This document shows, piece after piece, positions 34,865-42,638 of a stretch of DNA of 64,000 bases (position 1 is its first letter; the number at the start of each line of letters is the position of its first letter). The position numbers and the translations under genes are program-made. The stretch spans positions 1 through 64,000 of the forward strand of contig JAEKLF010000057.1 of NCBI GenBank assembly GCA_019509985.1, read 5' to 3'. This DNA is from Burkholderiales bacterium (lineage in GTDB: Bacteria; Pseudomonadota; Gammaproteobacteria; Burkholderiales; Burkholderiaceae_C). The notes below the pieces were generated by a model. It saw nothing but the letters and a program-made list of their open reading frames with translations, had not been told where the DNA came from and ran no database searches.

Positions 34865-35863
34865 ATGGAAAGCAGCAAGACGGTTCTGGTGCTCGGCGCG
34901 AGCGGCGGCATTGGCGGCGAGGTGGCACGGCAGTTGCGCGATGCCGGCTGGCACGTGAAGGGACTCAAGCGCGGCCTGGCCGCGGCGAACGAACTGCGCG
35001 ACGGCATCCACTGGCTGCGCGGCGACGCGCTGAACGCGACCGATGTGGCCCAGGCAGCCCAGGGCTGCGGCGTCATCGTGCATGCCGTCAACCCGCCCGG
35101 CTACCGCGACTGGGACCGCCTGGTGCTGCCGATGCTGGAGCACAGCATTGCGGCAGCGCGGGCGAACGGCGCAACGCTGGTCTTGCCCGGCACGGTCTAC
35201 AACTTCGGGCCAGACGCCTTCCCGCTGCTGCGCGAGGACTCGCCGCAGCGCCCGGTCACGCGCAAGGGCGCGATCCGCGTCGACATGGAGGCGCGGCTGC
35301 ACGCGGCCAGCGAGGCCGGCGTGCGCGTCATCATCGTGCGAGCCGGCGACTTCTTCGGCCTGCAGACCGGCAACAGCTGGTTTGCACAGGGCCTCATCAA
35401 GCCGGGCAAGCCGGTGACGGCGATCAGCAATCCGGCCGCCAAGGGCGTGGGCCACCAATGGAGCTATCTGCCCGACGTGGCACGCACCATGGTCGAGCTG
35501 CTGGCCCGGCGCGACACGCTGCCCGCCTTCGCGAGCTTCCACATGGCGGGCCACTGGGACGCCGACGGCCGGCAGATGGCCGAGGCCATCCAGCGCGTCG
35601 TCGCCCGCCGCAGCGGCAAGCCACCGCGCATCTCCGCCTTCCCCTGGTGGCTGCTGACGCTGGCCGCGCCCTTCGTGACGACCTTCAAGGAGATGGGCGA
35701 AATGCGCTACCTGTGGCAGCAGCCGGTGCGCATGGACAACGCCCGCCTCGTCGCCACGCTGGGCCGCGAGCCGCACACGCCGCTGGACGAAGCGGTGGAA
35801 ACCGCGCTGATCGGACTGGGCTGCCTGCCGGAGCAGACCGCCCAGCCGGCACCGGCACACTGA
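34865..35863 (+). CDS. NAD(P)-dependent epimerase/dehydratase-like (extended/atypical SDR)
   Basis: 332-residue SDR-fold protein with the cofactor motif VLVLGASGGIGGEVARQL at the N-terminus. The usual YxxxK active site is not clear: LPGTVYNFGPD occupies the Tyr region. It may thus be an atypical SDR acting as an NADPH-binding reductase. The C-terminal part with PPRISAFPWWLLTLAAPFV is hydrophobic and could sit at the membrane. It is divergent from a LysR gene that probably controls it. Confidence 0.82.
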   Translation: MESSKTVLVLGASGGIGGEVARQLRDAGWHVKGLKRGLAAANELRDGIHWLRGDALNATDVAQAAQGCGVIVHAVNPPGYRDWDRLVLPMLEHSIAAARANGATLVLPGTVYNFGPDAFPLLREDSPQRPVTRKGAIRVDMEARLHAASEAGVRVIIVRAGDFFGLQTGNSWFAQGLIKPGKPVTAISNPAAKGVGHQWSYLPDVARTMVELLARRDTLPAFASFHMAGHWDADGRQMAEAIQRVVARRSGKPPRISAFPWWLLTLAAPFVTTFKEMGEMRYLWQQPVRMDNARLVATLGREPHTPLDEAVETALIGLGCLPEQTAQPAPAH

Positions 35864-35971
35864 TCGTCCGCACGGCGCGAGGAAGTCCGGCGGCTGCAAG
35901 CCAGCACTGCCGGTGCTGTCAACGGGCCGCTGGTCATAATCCCCTCACCCCTTTTACGCCGTGCCGATGCC

Positions 35972-36715
35972 ATGACTTACTGTGTCGCGATGCGCCTGCG
36001 TTCAGGCCTGCTGTTTGCCTCAGACACGCGCACGAACGCGGGCGTCGACCACATTGCGAGCTTTCGCAAGATGTACCAGTTCCAGATCCCGCACCTGCGC
36101 GAGATCTGCATCCTGACCGCGGGCAACCTGGCCACGACGCAGTCCGTCATGTCGCTGATGAACGCGCGGCTGAAGAGCGACGGCGAGCACCTGCTCAACG
36201 TGCCCAGCCTCTACGACGCGGCCGTGCTGCTGGGGCGCACGCTGAAGGAAATCGTCGAGCGCGACACCGACGGCGGCACGCAGAACCAGCATGTGGACTT
36301 CGGTGCCAACTTCCTGCTGGGCGGCCAGATCAAGGGCGAAGGCCCGCGGCTCTTCCACATCTACCCGCAGGGCAACTTCATCGAGTCCACCGAGGACACG
36401 CCCTACTTCCAGATCGGCGAGAGCAAGTACGGCAAGCCCATCATCGACCGCGTCGTCCGCTACGAGACCACCAGCCTCGTCGAGGCAGCCAAGTGCACGC
36501 TGGTCAGCTTCGACTCGACCATCCAGTCCAACCTGTCGGTGGGTCTGCCCATCGACATGCTGATGCTGCGCGCCAACCAGTTCGAGCAGGCCATGAAGCC
36601 GCCGCACCGCATCGGCCGCGACGACCCCTATTTCCTGGCGCTGCGCACCGGCTGGAGCGCCGGCCTGCGCAAGGTGTTCGACGAACTGCCCAACGAGCCT
36701 TGGTTCGACGCCTGA
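35972..36715 (+). CDS. Anbu-type proteasome-like peptidase
   Basis: 247-residue Ntn-hydrolase of the Anbu (bacterial proteasome homologue, COG3484) group, related to HslV and proteasome beta subunits. Removal of Met1 would expose Thr2 (MTYCVAMRL) as the nucleophile. GLLFASDTRTNAG is the following conserved strand-turn with the Asp, and FGANFLLGGQIKGEGPRLF is the central block. Anbu genes usually sit with alpha-E, ATP-grasp and transglutaminase genes; none is present here. Neighbours are the epimerase-like gene and a repeat followed by nadC. Confidence 0.92.
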   Translation: MTYCVAMRLRSGLLFASDTRTNAGVDHIASFRKMYQFQIPHLREICILTAGNLATTQSVMSLMNARLKSDGEHLLNVPSLYDAAVLLGRTLKEIVERDTDGGTQNQHVDFGANFLLGGQIKGEGPRLFHIYPQGNFIESTEDTPYFQIGESKYGKPIIDRVVRYETTSLVEAAKCTLVSFDSTIQSNLSVGLPIDMLMLRANQFEQAMKPPHRIGRDDPYFLALRTGWSAGLRKVFDELPNEPWFDA

Positions 36716-36719
36716 AATG

Positions 36720-36886
36720 GAGCCCCTCGCCCGCGGGTACGCGGTCGGCCCCCCAAGGGGACGGCGATGTTCATGCGGCATCGGGCCGTATGCACATCGC
36801 CTGCGGGCCGGCTTGGCGAACTGGAGTCGGACACAAGCAGTCCCTGCGGACTGCTTGTGCCTACGGAAGGCCCGGCGCTCGGCCCG
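36720..36886. repeat. dispersed intergenic repeat, copy 2, with hairpin insertion
   Basis: This 167-bp segment after a stop codon shares ordered blocks with 25058-25194 (GAGCCCCTCG, AGGGGACGGCGATG, GCGGCATCG, CCGGCTTGG, GGCCCGGCGCTCGGCCCG). Between the last two blocks it has 52 bases where copy 1 has 4. That insertion contains a 12-bp perfect stem, CACAAGCAGTCC (36832-36843) with GGACTGCTTGTG (36848-36859), and a 4-base loop. No coding capacity is recognised. Confidence 0.78.
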
Positions 36887-36919
36887 AAGTTCAAGCGCCG
36901 CGGCGGGGCCTGAGCCGAT

Positions 36920-37783
36920 TCAGATCGGCCCGAGCACTCGCATCGAATAGTCCACGGCCCTGACGTCCTTGGTCAGCCGGCCGATGGAGATGCGGTCCAC
37001 GCCGGTCGCGGCAATCCAGCGCAGCTGATCCAGCGCGACGCCGCCCGACACCTCCAGCAAGGCACGGCCCACGTTGACGGCCACGGCCTCGCGCATCATG
37101 GCCTCGCTGAAGTTGTCCAGCAGCACGCTCACGGCGCCGGCATTCAGCGCCTCATGCAGTTGCTCGATGGTCTCGACTTCGATTTGGATGTCCACACCGG
37201 CGTTCAAAGCCTGCGCCTCGCGCAGCGCCTGGCCGACCCCACCTGCAGCAGCGATGTGGTTCTCCTTGATCAGGATGCCCGCGTACAGCGCCAGGCGCTG
37301 GTTCTGCCCGCCGCCGACTCGCACCGCGTACTTCTGCGCCAGGCGCAGGCCGGGGAGGGTCTTGCGCGTGTCCAGGATGGCGCAGCCCTTGGCGTTGGGA
37401 CTGGCGCCGGCCACCGCGTCGACATGGGCGCGCGTGATCGTCGCCGTGCCCGACAACAGCTGCAGGAAGTTCAGCGCCGGCCGCTCGGCCGACAGCAGCG
37501 CGCGGCCATCGGCCTCGATGCGGCAGACGATGCTGTCCGCCACCATCGGTGCACCTTCGTCGTAGAACCAGTCGATGCGGCTCGCCGCATCGAGCACGGC
37601 GAACACGCCGTCGAACCAGTCGCGCCCGCACAGCACGGCCGCCTCGCGCACCCGCACCTGGGCGGCCACACGCCGGCCCGCAGGCACCAGCTGGGCCGTC
37701 CAGTCGCAGCGGCCGACGTCCTCGGCCAGGGCCTCGCGAATGTTGCGCTCGCGCGCGCCGTCCAAGGTCTCGTTTTCAAACAT
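36920..37783 (-). CDS. nadC: quinolinate phosphoribosyltransferase (nicotinate-nucleotide pyrophosphorylase)
   Basis: 287-residue enzyme of de novo NAD synthesis, converting quinolinate and PRPP to nicotinate mononucleotide. Landmarks are ERPALNFLQLLSGTAT, DTRKTLPGLRLAQKYAV, GGGQNQRLALYAGILIKENH (each conserved around the substrate Arg/Lys/His set) and the terminal LEVSGGV and DRISIGRLT blocks. The ATG at 37783 overlaps the TGA of the upstream FAH-family gene. nadA and nadB are not in the window. Confidence 0.95.
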   Translation of the reverse strand: MFENETLDGARERNIREALAEDVGRCDWTAQLVPAGRRVAAQVRVREAAVLCGRDWFDGVFAVLDAASRIDWFYDEGAPMVADSIVCRIEADGRALLSAERPALNFLQLLSGTATITRAHVDAVAGASPNAKGCAILDTRKTLPGLRLAQKYAVRVGGGQNQRLALYAGILIKENHIAAAGGVGQALREAQALNAGVDIQIEVETIEQLHEALNAGAVSVLLDNFSEAMMREAVAVNVGRALLEVSGGVALDQLRWIAATGVDRISIGRLTKDVRAVDYSMRVLGPI

Positions 37784-38481
37784 CACTCGGCCGGCCCCAC
37801 CGTCAGCGTGATTTCGCCCAGGCCCTCGATGCGGCCGACCAGCACATCGCCCGGTACCACGGCACCCACGCCGGCCGGCGTGCCCGTGTAGATCAGGTCG
37901 CCCGGATGCAAGCGGTACAGGTGGGAGAGGTTGGAGACGACTTCGGCCTGGTTCCAGATCATGTCGGCCAGGTCGCCATGCTGCTTCTCGACGCCGTTCA
38001 CGCTCAGCGTGATGGCGCCCTTCTCCAGCAGGCCGACATCGGCCACGCGGGTGATGTCGGTCAGGATGGCCGATTGGTCAAAGCCCTTGGCCGTGTCCCA
38101 AGGCTTGCCGGCGGCCTTGGCTGCCGCCTGCAGGTCGCGTCGCGTCATGTCCAGGCCCGCGGCATAGCCCCAGATGGCGGCCTTGGCGGCCTCCGGCGTG
38201 ACCTTGAACACCGGCGCACCGATGGCGATCACCAGCTCCATTTCGTAGTGGTAGTTCTGGGTCTCGGTCGGATAGGCCACCGTCGAGCCCGACGGCGTCA
38301 GCGCGCTGGCGGGCTTGGTGAAATAGAACGGCGGCTCGCGCGTCGGGTCGGCGCCCATCTCGCGGGCATGATCGGCATAGTTGCGGCCGACGCAGAAGAT
38401 GCGGCTCACCGCATAACGGGCGTCCGTGCCGCGCACGGCGGCGCTGGGAATCTCGGCCGCAGGAAAGACGAAATTGCTCAT
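37783..38481 (-). CDS. fumarylacetoacetate hydrolase (FAH) family protein
   Basis: 232-residue metal-dependent hydrolase/decarboxylase of the FAH family, with IFCVGRNYADHAREMG near the N-terminus, the metal-ligand Glu pair in YHYEMELVIAIG, and DLIYTGTPAGVG near the C-terminus. Small members include acylpyruvases and oxaloacetate decarboxylases, so fumarylpyruvate hydrolysis or similar is possible. Its ATG (38479-38481) overlaps the ATG of the divergent rlpA gene within a single CATG. It is coupled to nadC by a TGATG overlap. Confidence 0.9.
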   Translation of the reverse strand: MSNFVFPAAEIPSAAVRGTDARYAVSRIFCVGRNYADHAREMGADPTREPPFYFTKPASALTPSGSTVAYPTETQNYHYEMELVIAIGAPVFKVTPEAAKAAIWGYAAGLDMTRRDLQAAAKAAGKPWDTAKGFDQSAILTDITRVADVGLLEKGAITLSVNGVEKQHGDLADMIWNQAEVVSNLSHLYRLHPGDLIYTGTPAGVGAVVPGDVLVGRIEGLGEITLTVGPAE

Positions 38482-39400
38482 GGCATGGCTTCGACATTGG
38501 AGGGACGGCGCACAGCATACTGGGCTGGCCATCGCACTGGTGTTGCTGACGCTGATGACCGGCTGCGCGACGCGTGGCACGGTCGCAGCCGTCGGCATCG
38601 ACCGCGATGGCGCCCTGCCCAATCCGCCGGCCGACCTGGCCAAGGTGCCCGACGCCGCGCCGCGCGTCGAGGCCATCCGCAACGGCGGCCCCAACAAGCC
38701 CTATGAGGTGCTGGGCGAGCGCTATGAGCCCATCACCGGCGATGCGCCCTACGCCGACCGCGGCCTTGCCTCCTGGTACGGCAGGAAGTTCCACGGCCGG
38801 CCCACGGCCAGCGGCGAGGTCTACAACATGTATGCGATGACGGCCGCGCACGCGACGCTGCCCATTCCCAGCTATGCGCGAGTGCGCAACCCGGCCAACG
38901 GCCGCGAGGTCATCGTGCGCATCAACGATCGCGGCCCCTTCCACAAGGGCCGCATCATCGATCTCAGCTACACCGCCGCCCTCAAGCTCGACCTGCTGCG
39001 CGGCGTCGCACCCGTGGAGGTGCAGCGCATCACCTACGCCGAGATCCGCGCCGGGGCGTGGCAGAAACCGGTCAACGAACCCGCCCCCGTCTTCGTGCCC
39101 GACACGCCGCCCGGCGCACCGCAGCGCGAGACGACGGCGGTGGTCGCTGCGACGGCGGCGACCGGGCAGAACTACTGGCTGCAGTTCGGCGCCTTCGCCA
39201 AGCTCGACGGCGCCGAGGCCCTGCGCCAGCGCGTCGCCGAGGCCGACCTGACCCTGCTGCCGCTGCTGACCGTCGTGCGCGAAGGCGGCCTGCACCGGCT
39301 GCGCGCCGGTCCCTTCCCGAGCGCCGACGAGGCGCGCGCCACGGCTGCGCGGCTGCGCGACGAGGGCGGGCTCGAATCCAGCCTGATCGAGAAACGCTAA
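38480..39400 (+). CDS. rlpA: septal ring lytic transglycosylase RlpA-like, DPBB plus SPOR
   Basis: 306-residue lipoprotein that cleaves denuded glycan strands at the division site. The lipobox LMTGC ends the signal. The double-psi beta-barrel carries ASWYGRKFHGRPTASGEVYN and VRINDRGPFHKGRIIDLS (residues about 95-170). A C-terminal SPOR domain (YWLQFGAFAKLDGAEALR, LHRLRAGPFPSADEA) binds septal peptidoglycan. The ATG at 38480 shares CATG with the divergent FAH-family start. No downstream start would give a complete signal peptide, so I keep this one. It ends 4 bases into the convergent SDR gene. Confidence 0.93.
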   Translation: MAWLRHWRDGAQHTGLAIALVLLTLMTGCATRGTVAAVGIDRDGALPNPPADLAKVPDAAPRVEAIRNGGPNKPYEVLGERYEPITGDAPYADRGLASWYGRKFHGRPTASGEVYNMYAMTAAHATLPIPSYARVRNPANGREVIVRINDRGPFHKGRIIDLSYTAALKLDLLRGVAPVEVQRITYAEIRAGAWQKPVNEPAPVFVPDTPPGAPQRETTAVVAATAATGQNYWLQFGAFAKLDGAEALRQRVAEADLTLLPLLTVVREGGLHRLRAGPFPSADEARATAARLRDEGGLESSLIEKR

Positions 39401-40146
39401 CGCCCGCCGGCTACATCCAGCAGCGCGCCTACCGTGTAGCTGGCTGCGTCCGACAGCAGCCAGGCGATGGCCTCGGCCACCTCGTCGGCCCGGCCCAGGC
39501 GCTGGATGGGGATGGACGCGGCGGCGCCGGCCGCGTCCATGCCGCTTTGGGCGTGGATGTCCGTCTCGATGATGCCGGGCCGCACCGCGTTGACGCGGAT
39601 GCCCTCGCCGATCAGCTCGCGCGCCAGGCCCTTGGTCAGCGTGTCGACGGCGCCCTTGGTGGCGGCGTAGTCCACGTAGATGCCGGCCGAGCCAAACTCG
39701 GCCGCGCGTGAACTGAGGTTGACGATGGCGCCGCCCGCGCCGCCGTGGGCCGTGCTCATGCGCCGCGCGGCCTGCTGGCAGCACAGCAGCGTGCCCATCA
39801 CGTTGACGTCGAAGAGGCGGCGCCAGCGCGCCATGTCCATGTCCTGCAGGCGCGCGGCGGGCGCGACGACGCCGGCGCTGTTGACCAGGCCTGCCAACCT
39901 CGCCCCAGGCTCGCCGGCCGCGTCCAGGCGCTCGAACATCTCGGCCACCTGGGCCGGGTCGGCCACGTCGGCCTGCAGGGTCAGCGCGCGCCGGCCGAGT
40001 CCATGCAGTCTCGCTGCCAGCGCTTCGGCCGCGGCGCTATCCTGCGCGAAGTTGATGGCCACGTCCCAGCCGGCCTTGGCGCAGCACAGCGCCGTGGCGG
40101 CACCGATGCCACGCGAGCCTCCGGTGATCAAGACCCAAGCCGTCAT
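39397..40146 (-). CDS. SDR family oxidoreductase (FabG-like)
   Basis: 249-residue classical short-chain dehydrogenase: NADP-binding GGSRGIGAAT at the N-terminus, NSAGV, catalytic Ser in NLSSRA, Tyr-Lys in YVDYAATKGAVD, and the C-terminal GRADEVAEAIAWLLSDAASYTVGALLDVAGG (shortened: GRADEVAEAI). It lacks FabG's usual neighbours, so a general ketone/alcohol reductase role is safer. A start three codons upstream (40155) is possible. It ends within the stop region of rlpA. Confidence 0.9.
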   Translation of the reverse strand: MTAWVLITGGSRGIGAATALCCAKAGWDVAINFAQDSAAAEALAARLHGLGRRALTLQADVADPAQVAEMFERLDAAGEPGARLAGLVNSAGVVAPAARLQDMDMARWRRLFDVNVMGTLLCCQQAARRMSTAHGGAGGAIVNLSSRAAEFGSAGIYVDYAATKGAVDTLTKGLARELIGEGIRVNAVRPGIIETDIHAQSGMDAAGAAASIPIQRLGRADEVAEAIAWLLSDAASYTVGALLDVAGGR

Positions 40147-40199
40147 GCGCGGCATTGTGGCGTTGTCGGAGAAGATGCTCGCCCTGCTCCACCCCCCGC

Positions 40200-41393
40200 A
40201 TGGAATTCCTCGACGTCCCGACGGTCCTCAAGGTCAGCGCCCTCTTCAACCTGATGGCGGCGCTGGCCTGGCTGACGCTCGCCCAGGCCTTCCGCATCGC
40301 GCCGCGCGCCGGCCGGCTGATGGCGGCGGGTCATCTGGTGCGCATCGTCTCGCAGGGCTGTGGCGACTGCACGGCCGGCTGGCCCGCGCTGCTGCGTCAG
40401 GCCCTGCCCGAGTTCGGCCTGCTGGCCTGCGCAGTGCTGCTGCTGCTGGCGCTGCGGCGCATGCTGCGCAGCCGGCTGCGTCTGCGCCACATCGCCTGGG
40501 TCAGTGGCATCGGCGCGTTCGCCATTGCGGCCGGCCTGGCCAGTGGCTCGGGCCTGGCGCCGCAGCTGGCCAGCGCCCTCAGCGTCACACTGCTGTCGGC
40601 GCTGGCCGTGCGCGAGGTCGTGCGTGGCATCGGCGGTCGGCTCTCGCCGATCATCACGGCCTGCACGACGCTGCCCTTCGCGGCACTGGTCGCACTGAGC
40701 CTGGCCCACACGGCCGAGCTGCTGCTCGTGCCCGGCTGGGACGACCACATCCTCAGCGGCGAGCTGCCGACGCCGGCGCGCGCCGTGCTGTGGTTCGTCG
40801 TCACGGCCGGCATCACGCTGAGCCTGATCGCGCTGATGATCTGGCGCCTCATCACGCGCATCCAGCACCTCACCTACCGCGACCCGCTGACCGGCGCGAT
40901 GAACCGCCGCGCCTTCGAGCAGGCACTGATCGGGGCGCAAGCCCAGCTGCAGCGCGGCCACGGCTTCGCGCTGGCGATGATCGACATCGACCACTTCAAG
41001 CGCATCAACGACGAGCACGGCCACCAGGCCGGCGACGCGGCATTGCAGCACTGCGTGCGCATCTGGCAGGCGGGCCTGCGCGAGGTGGATCGCCTGGGCC
41101 GCATCGGCGGCGAGGAGTTCTGCGCGCTGCTGCCGCTAGGCGCGCCGGCCGACCTGTCCACGGCGGCCACCGTCGCAGAGCGGCTGCGCAGCAGCCTGGC
41201 GGCCCAGCCGCTGCGCTGGAAGGACACGGAGCTGGCCCTGTCCGCGAGCTTCGGCGTGGCCCTGCCGGTGACAAGCGACGCCGCGGGTGAAATCGGCCTG
41301 GCGCGCGCCGATGCCGAGCTCTACCGCGCCAAGGCCGAGGGCCGCAACCGCGTCTGCGTGGCGGCGGACCTGACCGGGATGGCCGGCGCATGA
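40200..41393 (+). CDS. membrane-bound diguanylate cyclase (GGDEF domain)
   Basis: 397-residue protein with an N-terminal sensory region of about seven hydrophobic helices (residues about 5-225) and a C-terminal GGDEF domain. It synthesises c-di-GMP from two GTP. The active loop is GGEEF (303-307), and the inhibitory site RxxD (R294-EV-D297) is intact, five residues before. RDPLTGAMNRRAF opens the domain, and the metal-ligand Asp lies in MIDIDHFKRIND. ATG 40200 is chosen over a longer Cys/Arg-rich start. It overlaps the next gene by ATGA. Confidence 0.93.
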   Translation: MEFLDVPTVLKVSALFNLMAALAWLTLAQAFRIAPRAGRLMAAGHLVRIVSQGCGDCTAGWPALLRQALPEFGLLACAVLLLLALRRMLRSRLRLRHIAWVSGIGAFAIAAGLASGSGLAPQLASALSVTLLSALAVREVVRGIGGRLSPIITACTTLPFAALVALSLAHTAELLLVPGWDDHILSGELPTPARAVLWFVVTAGITLSLIALMIWRLITRIQHLTYRDPLTGAMNRRAFEQALIGAQAQLQRGHGFALAMIDIDHFKRINDEHGHQAGDAALQHCVRIWQAGLREVDRLGRIGGEEFCALLPLGAPADLSTAATVAERLRSSLAAQPLRWKDTELALSASFGVALPVTSDAAGEIGLARADAELYRAKAEGRNRVCVAADLTGMAGA

Positions 41394-42550
41394 TCACCGC
41401 CGCCCAGACGCAGACGCTGCTTGCCGCCATCATTCTGGTGGCCGCCCTGGCCACGCTCGTGTGGCTGGCGCTCGCGCTGATCGCACGCATCGCGCCGCGC
41501 GCCTCGCTGGCGATGGCCTGCGCGAACGCGGCCGCCGCGCTGTCGCTGACCCTCCATGCGCTGCGCGGCGTGCTGCCCGACGCCGTCAGCTACTGGCCCG
41601 GCGACGTGCTCGCCGTCGCGTCCTTCGCGCTGCTCGGCGCGGCGGCGCCGGCCATCACGACGCGCCAGTTGGTCTGGAAGCCCGGGGCCGCCGTCGTCGT
41701 CGTCGCGGCCCTGGCGCTGCTCGCCCTGCCCTATGACGGCGACCTGCGCTGGCAGGCCCGCCTCGTCAACGGCGCCGGCGCCGGCCTCACGCTGGCGGCC
41801 GGCATCGCTGCCTGGCGCAGCCTGGGCGGCCCGGCCAACGGCCGGCGCACGCCCGCGCCGCTGGCCCTGCCGCTCTTCCTCATCGCGCTGCTGATGGCCG
41901 CGCGCAGCCTGGAGACCGTCGTCCACCCCGGCACCATGCCGGACATGCGCCTGCCGACCGAGTTCAACCTCGTCTTCCTGTGGACGGCCCTGGTGCTGAC
42001 GCTGCTGCAGAATGCGACGCTGGCCTTCCTGGTGCTGATGCGCCTCATCTTGCGCATCGAGCGACTACTGGAGCGCGACCCGCTGACCGACACGCTGAAC
42101 CGCCGCGCCTTCGACCAGTCGCTGGAGCAGGCCCACGCCTGGCTCAAGCGCGGCCGCGGCTATGCCCTGGTCATGATCGACATGGACCGCTTCAAGCAGC
42201 TCAACGACAGCCTGGGCCACGCGGCTGGCGACGCGGCGCTGCGCCAGATGGTGCGCGAGCTGCAGCCCTGCCTGCGCGAGGTGGACCGCTTCGGCCGCCT
42301 GGGCGGCGAGGAGTTTTGCGTGCTGCTACCCGACACCGACCTCGCCGGCGCCGCCCTGGTGGCCGAGCGCATGCGCGCCCTCGTCGACGCCGCGCCGCTG
42401 CGCTGGCTGGAGCAGGACTGGCCGCTGAGCGCGAGCTTCGGCATCGCCGAGGGCGAACGTGAGGACGAGAGTGGCGACATGGTGCTGGCGCGCGCCGATG
42501 CGGCCCTGTACCGCGCCAAGAACCAGGGCCGCAACGTGGTGCAGGCTTGA
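41390..42550 (+). CDS. second membrane-bound diguanylate cyclase (GGDEF domain)
   Basis: 386-residue paralogue of the upstream cyclase, with a different N-terminal membrane region of six or seven helices (residues about 7-225). The GGDEF domain is very similar: RDPLTDTLNRRAF, MIDMDRFKQLND, RxxD (R296-EV-D299) and GGEEF (305-309). Both thus appear catalytic and feedback-inhibited. The ATGA overlap implies coupled translation, so equal dosing of two different sensors is plausible. Membrane parts match no sensor family I recognise. Confidence 0.93.
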   Translation: MITAAQTQTLLAAIILVAALATLVWLALALIARIAPRASLAMACANAAAALSLTLHALRGVLPDAVSYWPGDVLAVASFALLGAAAPAITTRQLVWKPGAAVVVVAALALLALPYDGDLRWQARLVNGAGAGLTLAAGIAAWRSLGGPANGRRTPAPLALPLFLIALLMAARSLETVVHPGTMPDMRLPTEFNLVFLWTALVLTLLQNATLAFLVLMRLILRIERLLERDPLTDTLNRRAFDQSLEQAHAWLKRGRGYALVMIDMDRFKQLNDSLGHAAGDAALRQMVRELQPCLREVDRFGRLGGEEFCVLLPDTDLAGAALVAERMRALVDAAPLRWLEQDWPLSASFGIAEGEREDESGDMVLARADAALYRAKNQGRNVVQA

Positions 42551-42567
42551 ACGCGATGGAGGGCGGC

Positions 42568-42636
42568 ATGACGCAGGATCTGCCGGACTTCATGGCTGGC
42601 ATCGGCACCGCGCCGCGCCCCGGCCTGCGCAGCTGA
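42568..42636 (+). CDS. possible 22-residue microprotein
   Basis: ATG at 42568 preceded by GGAGGG, encoding a 22-residue peptide (MTQDLPDFMAGIG then TAPRPGLRS). It lies 17 bases after the second diguanylate cyclase and ends just before the stop of the convergent esterase. An in-frame ATG 12 bases upstream would add four residues. There is no family to recognise. It may be a chance frame; the ribosome site is its only real support. Confidence 0.22.
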   Translation: MTQDLPDFMAGIGTAPRPGLRS

Positions 42637-42638
42637 CT

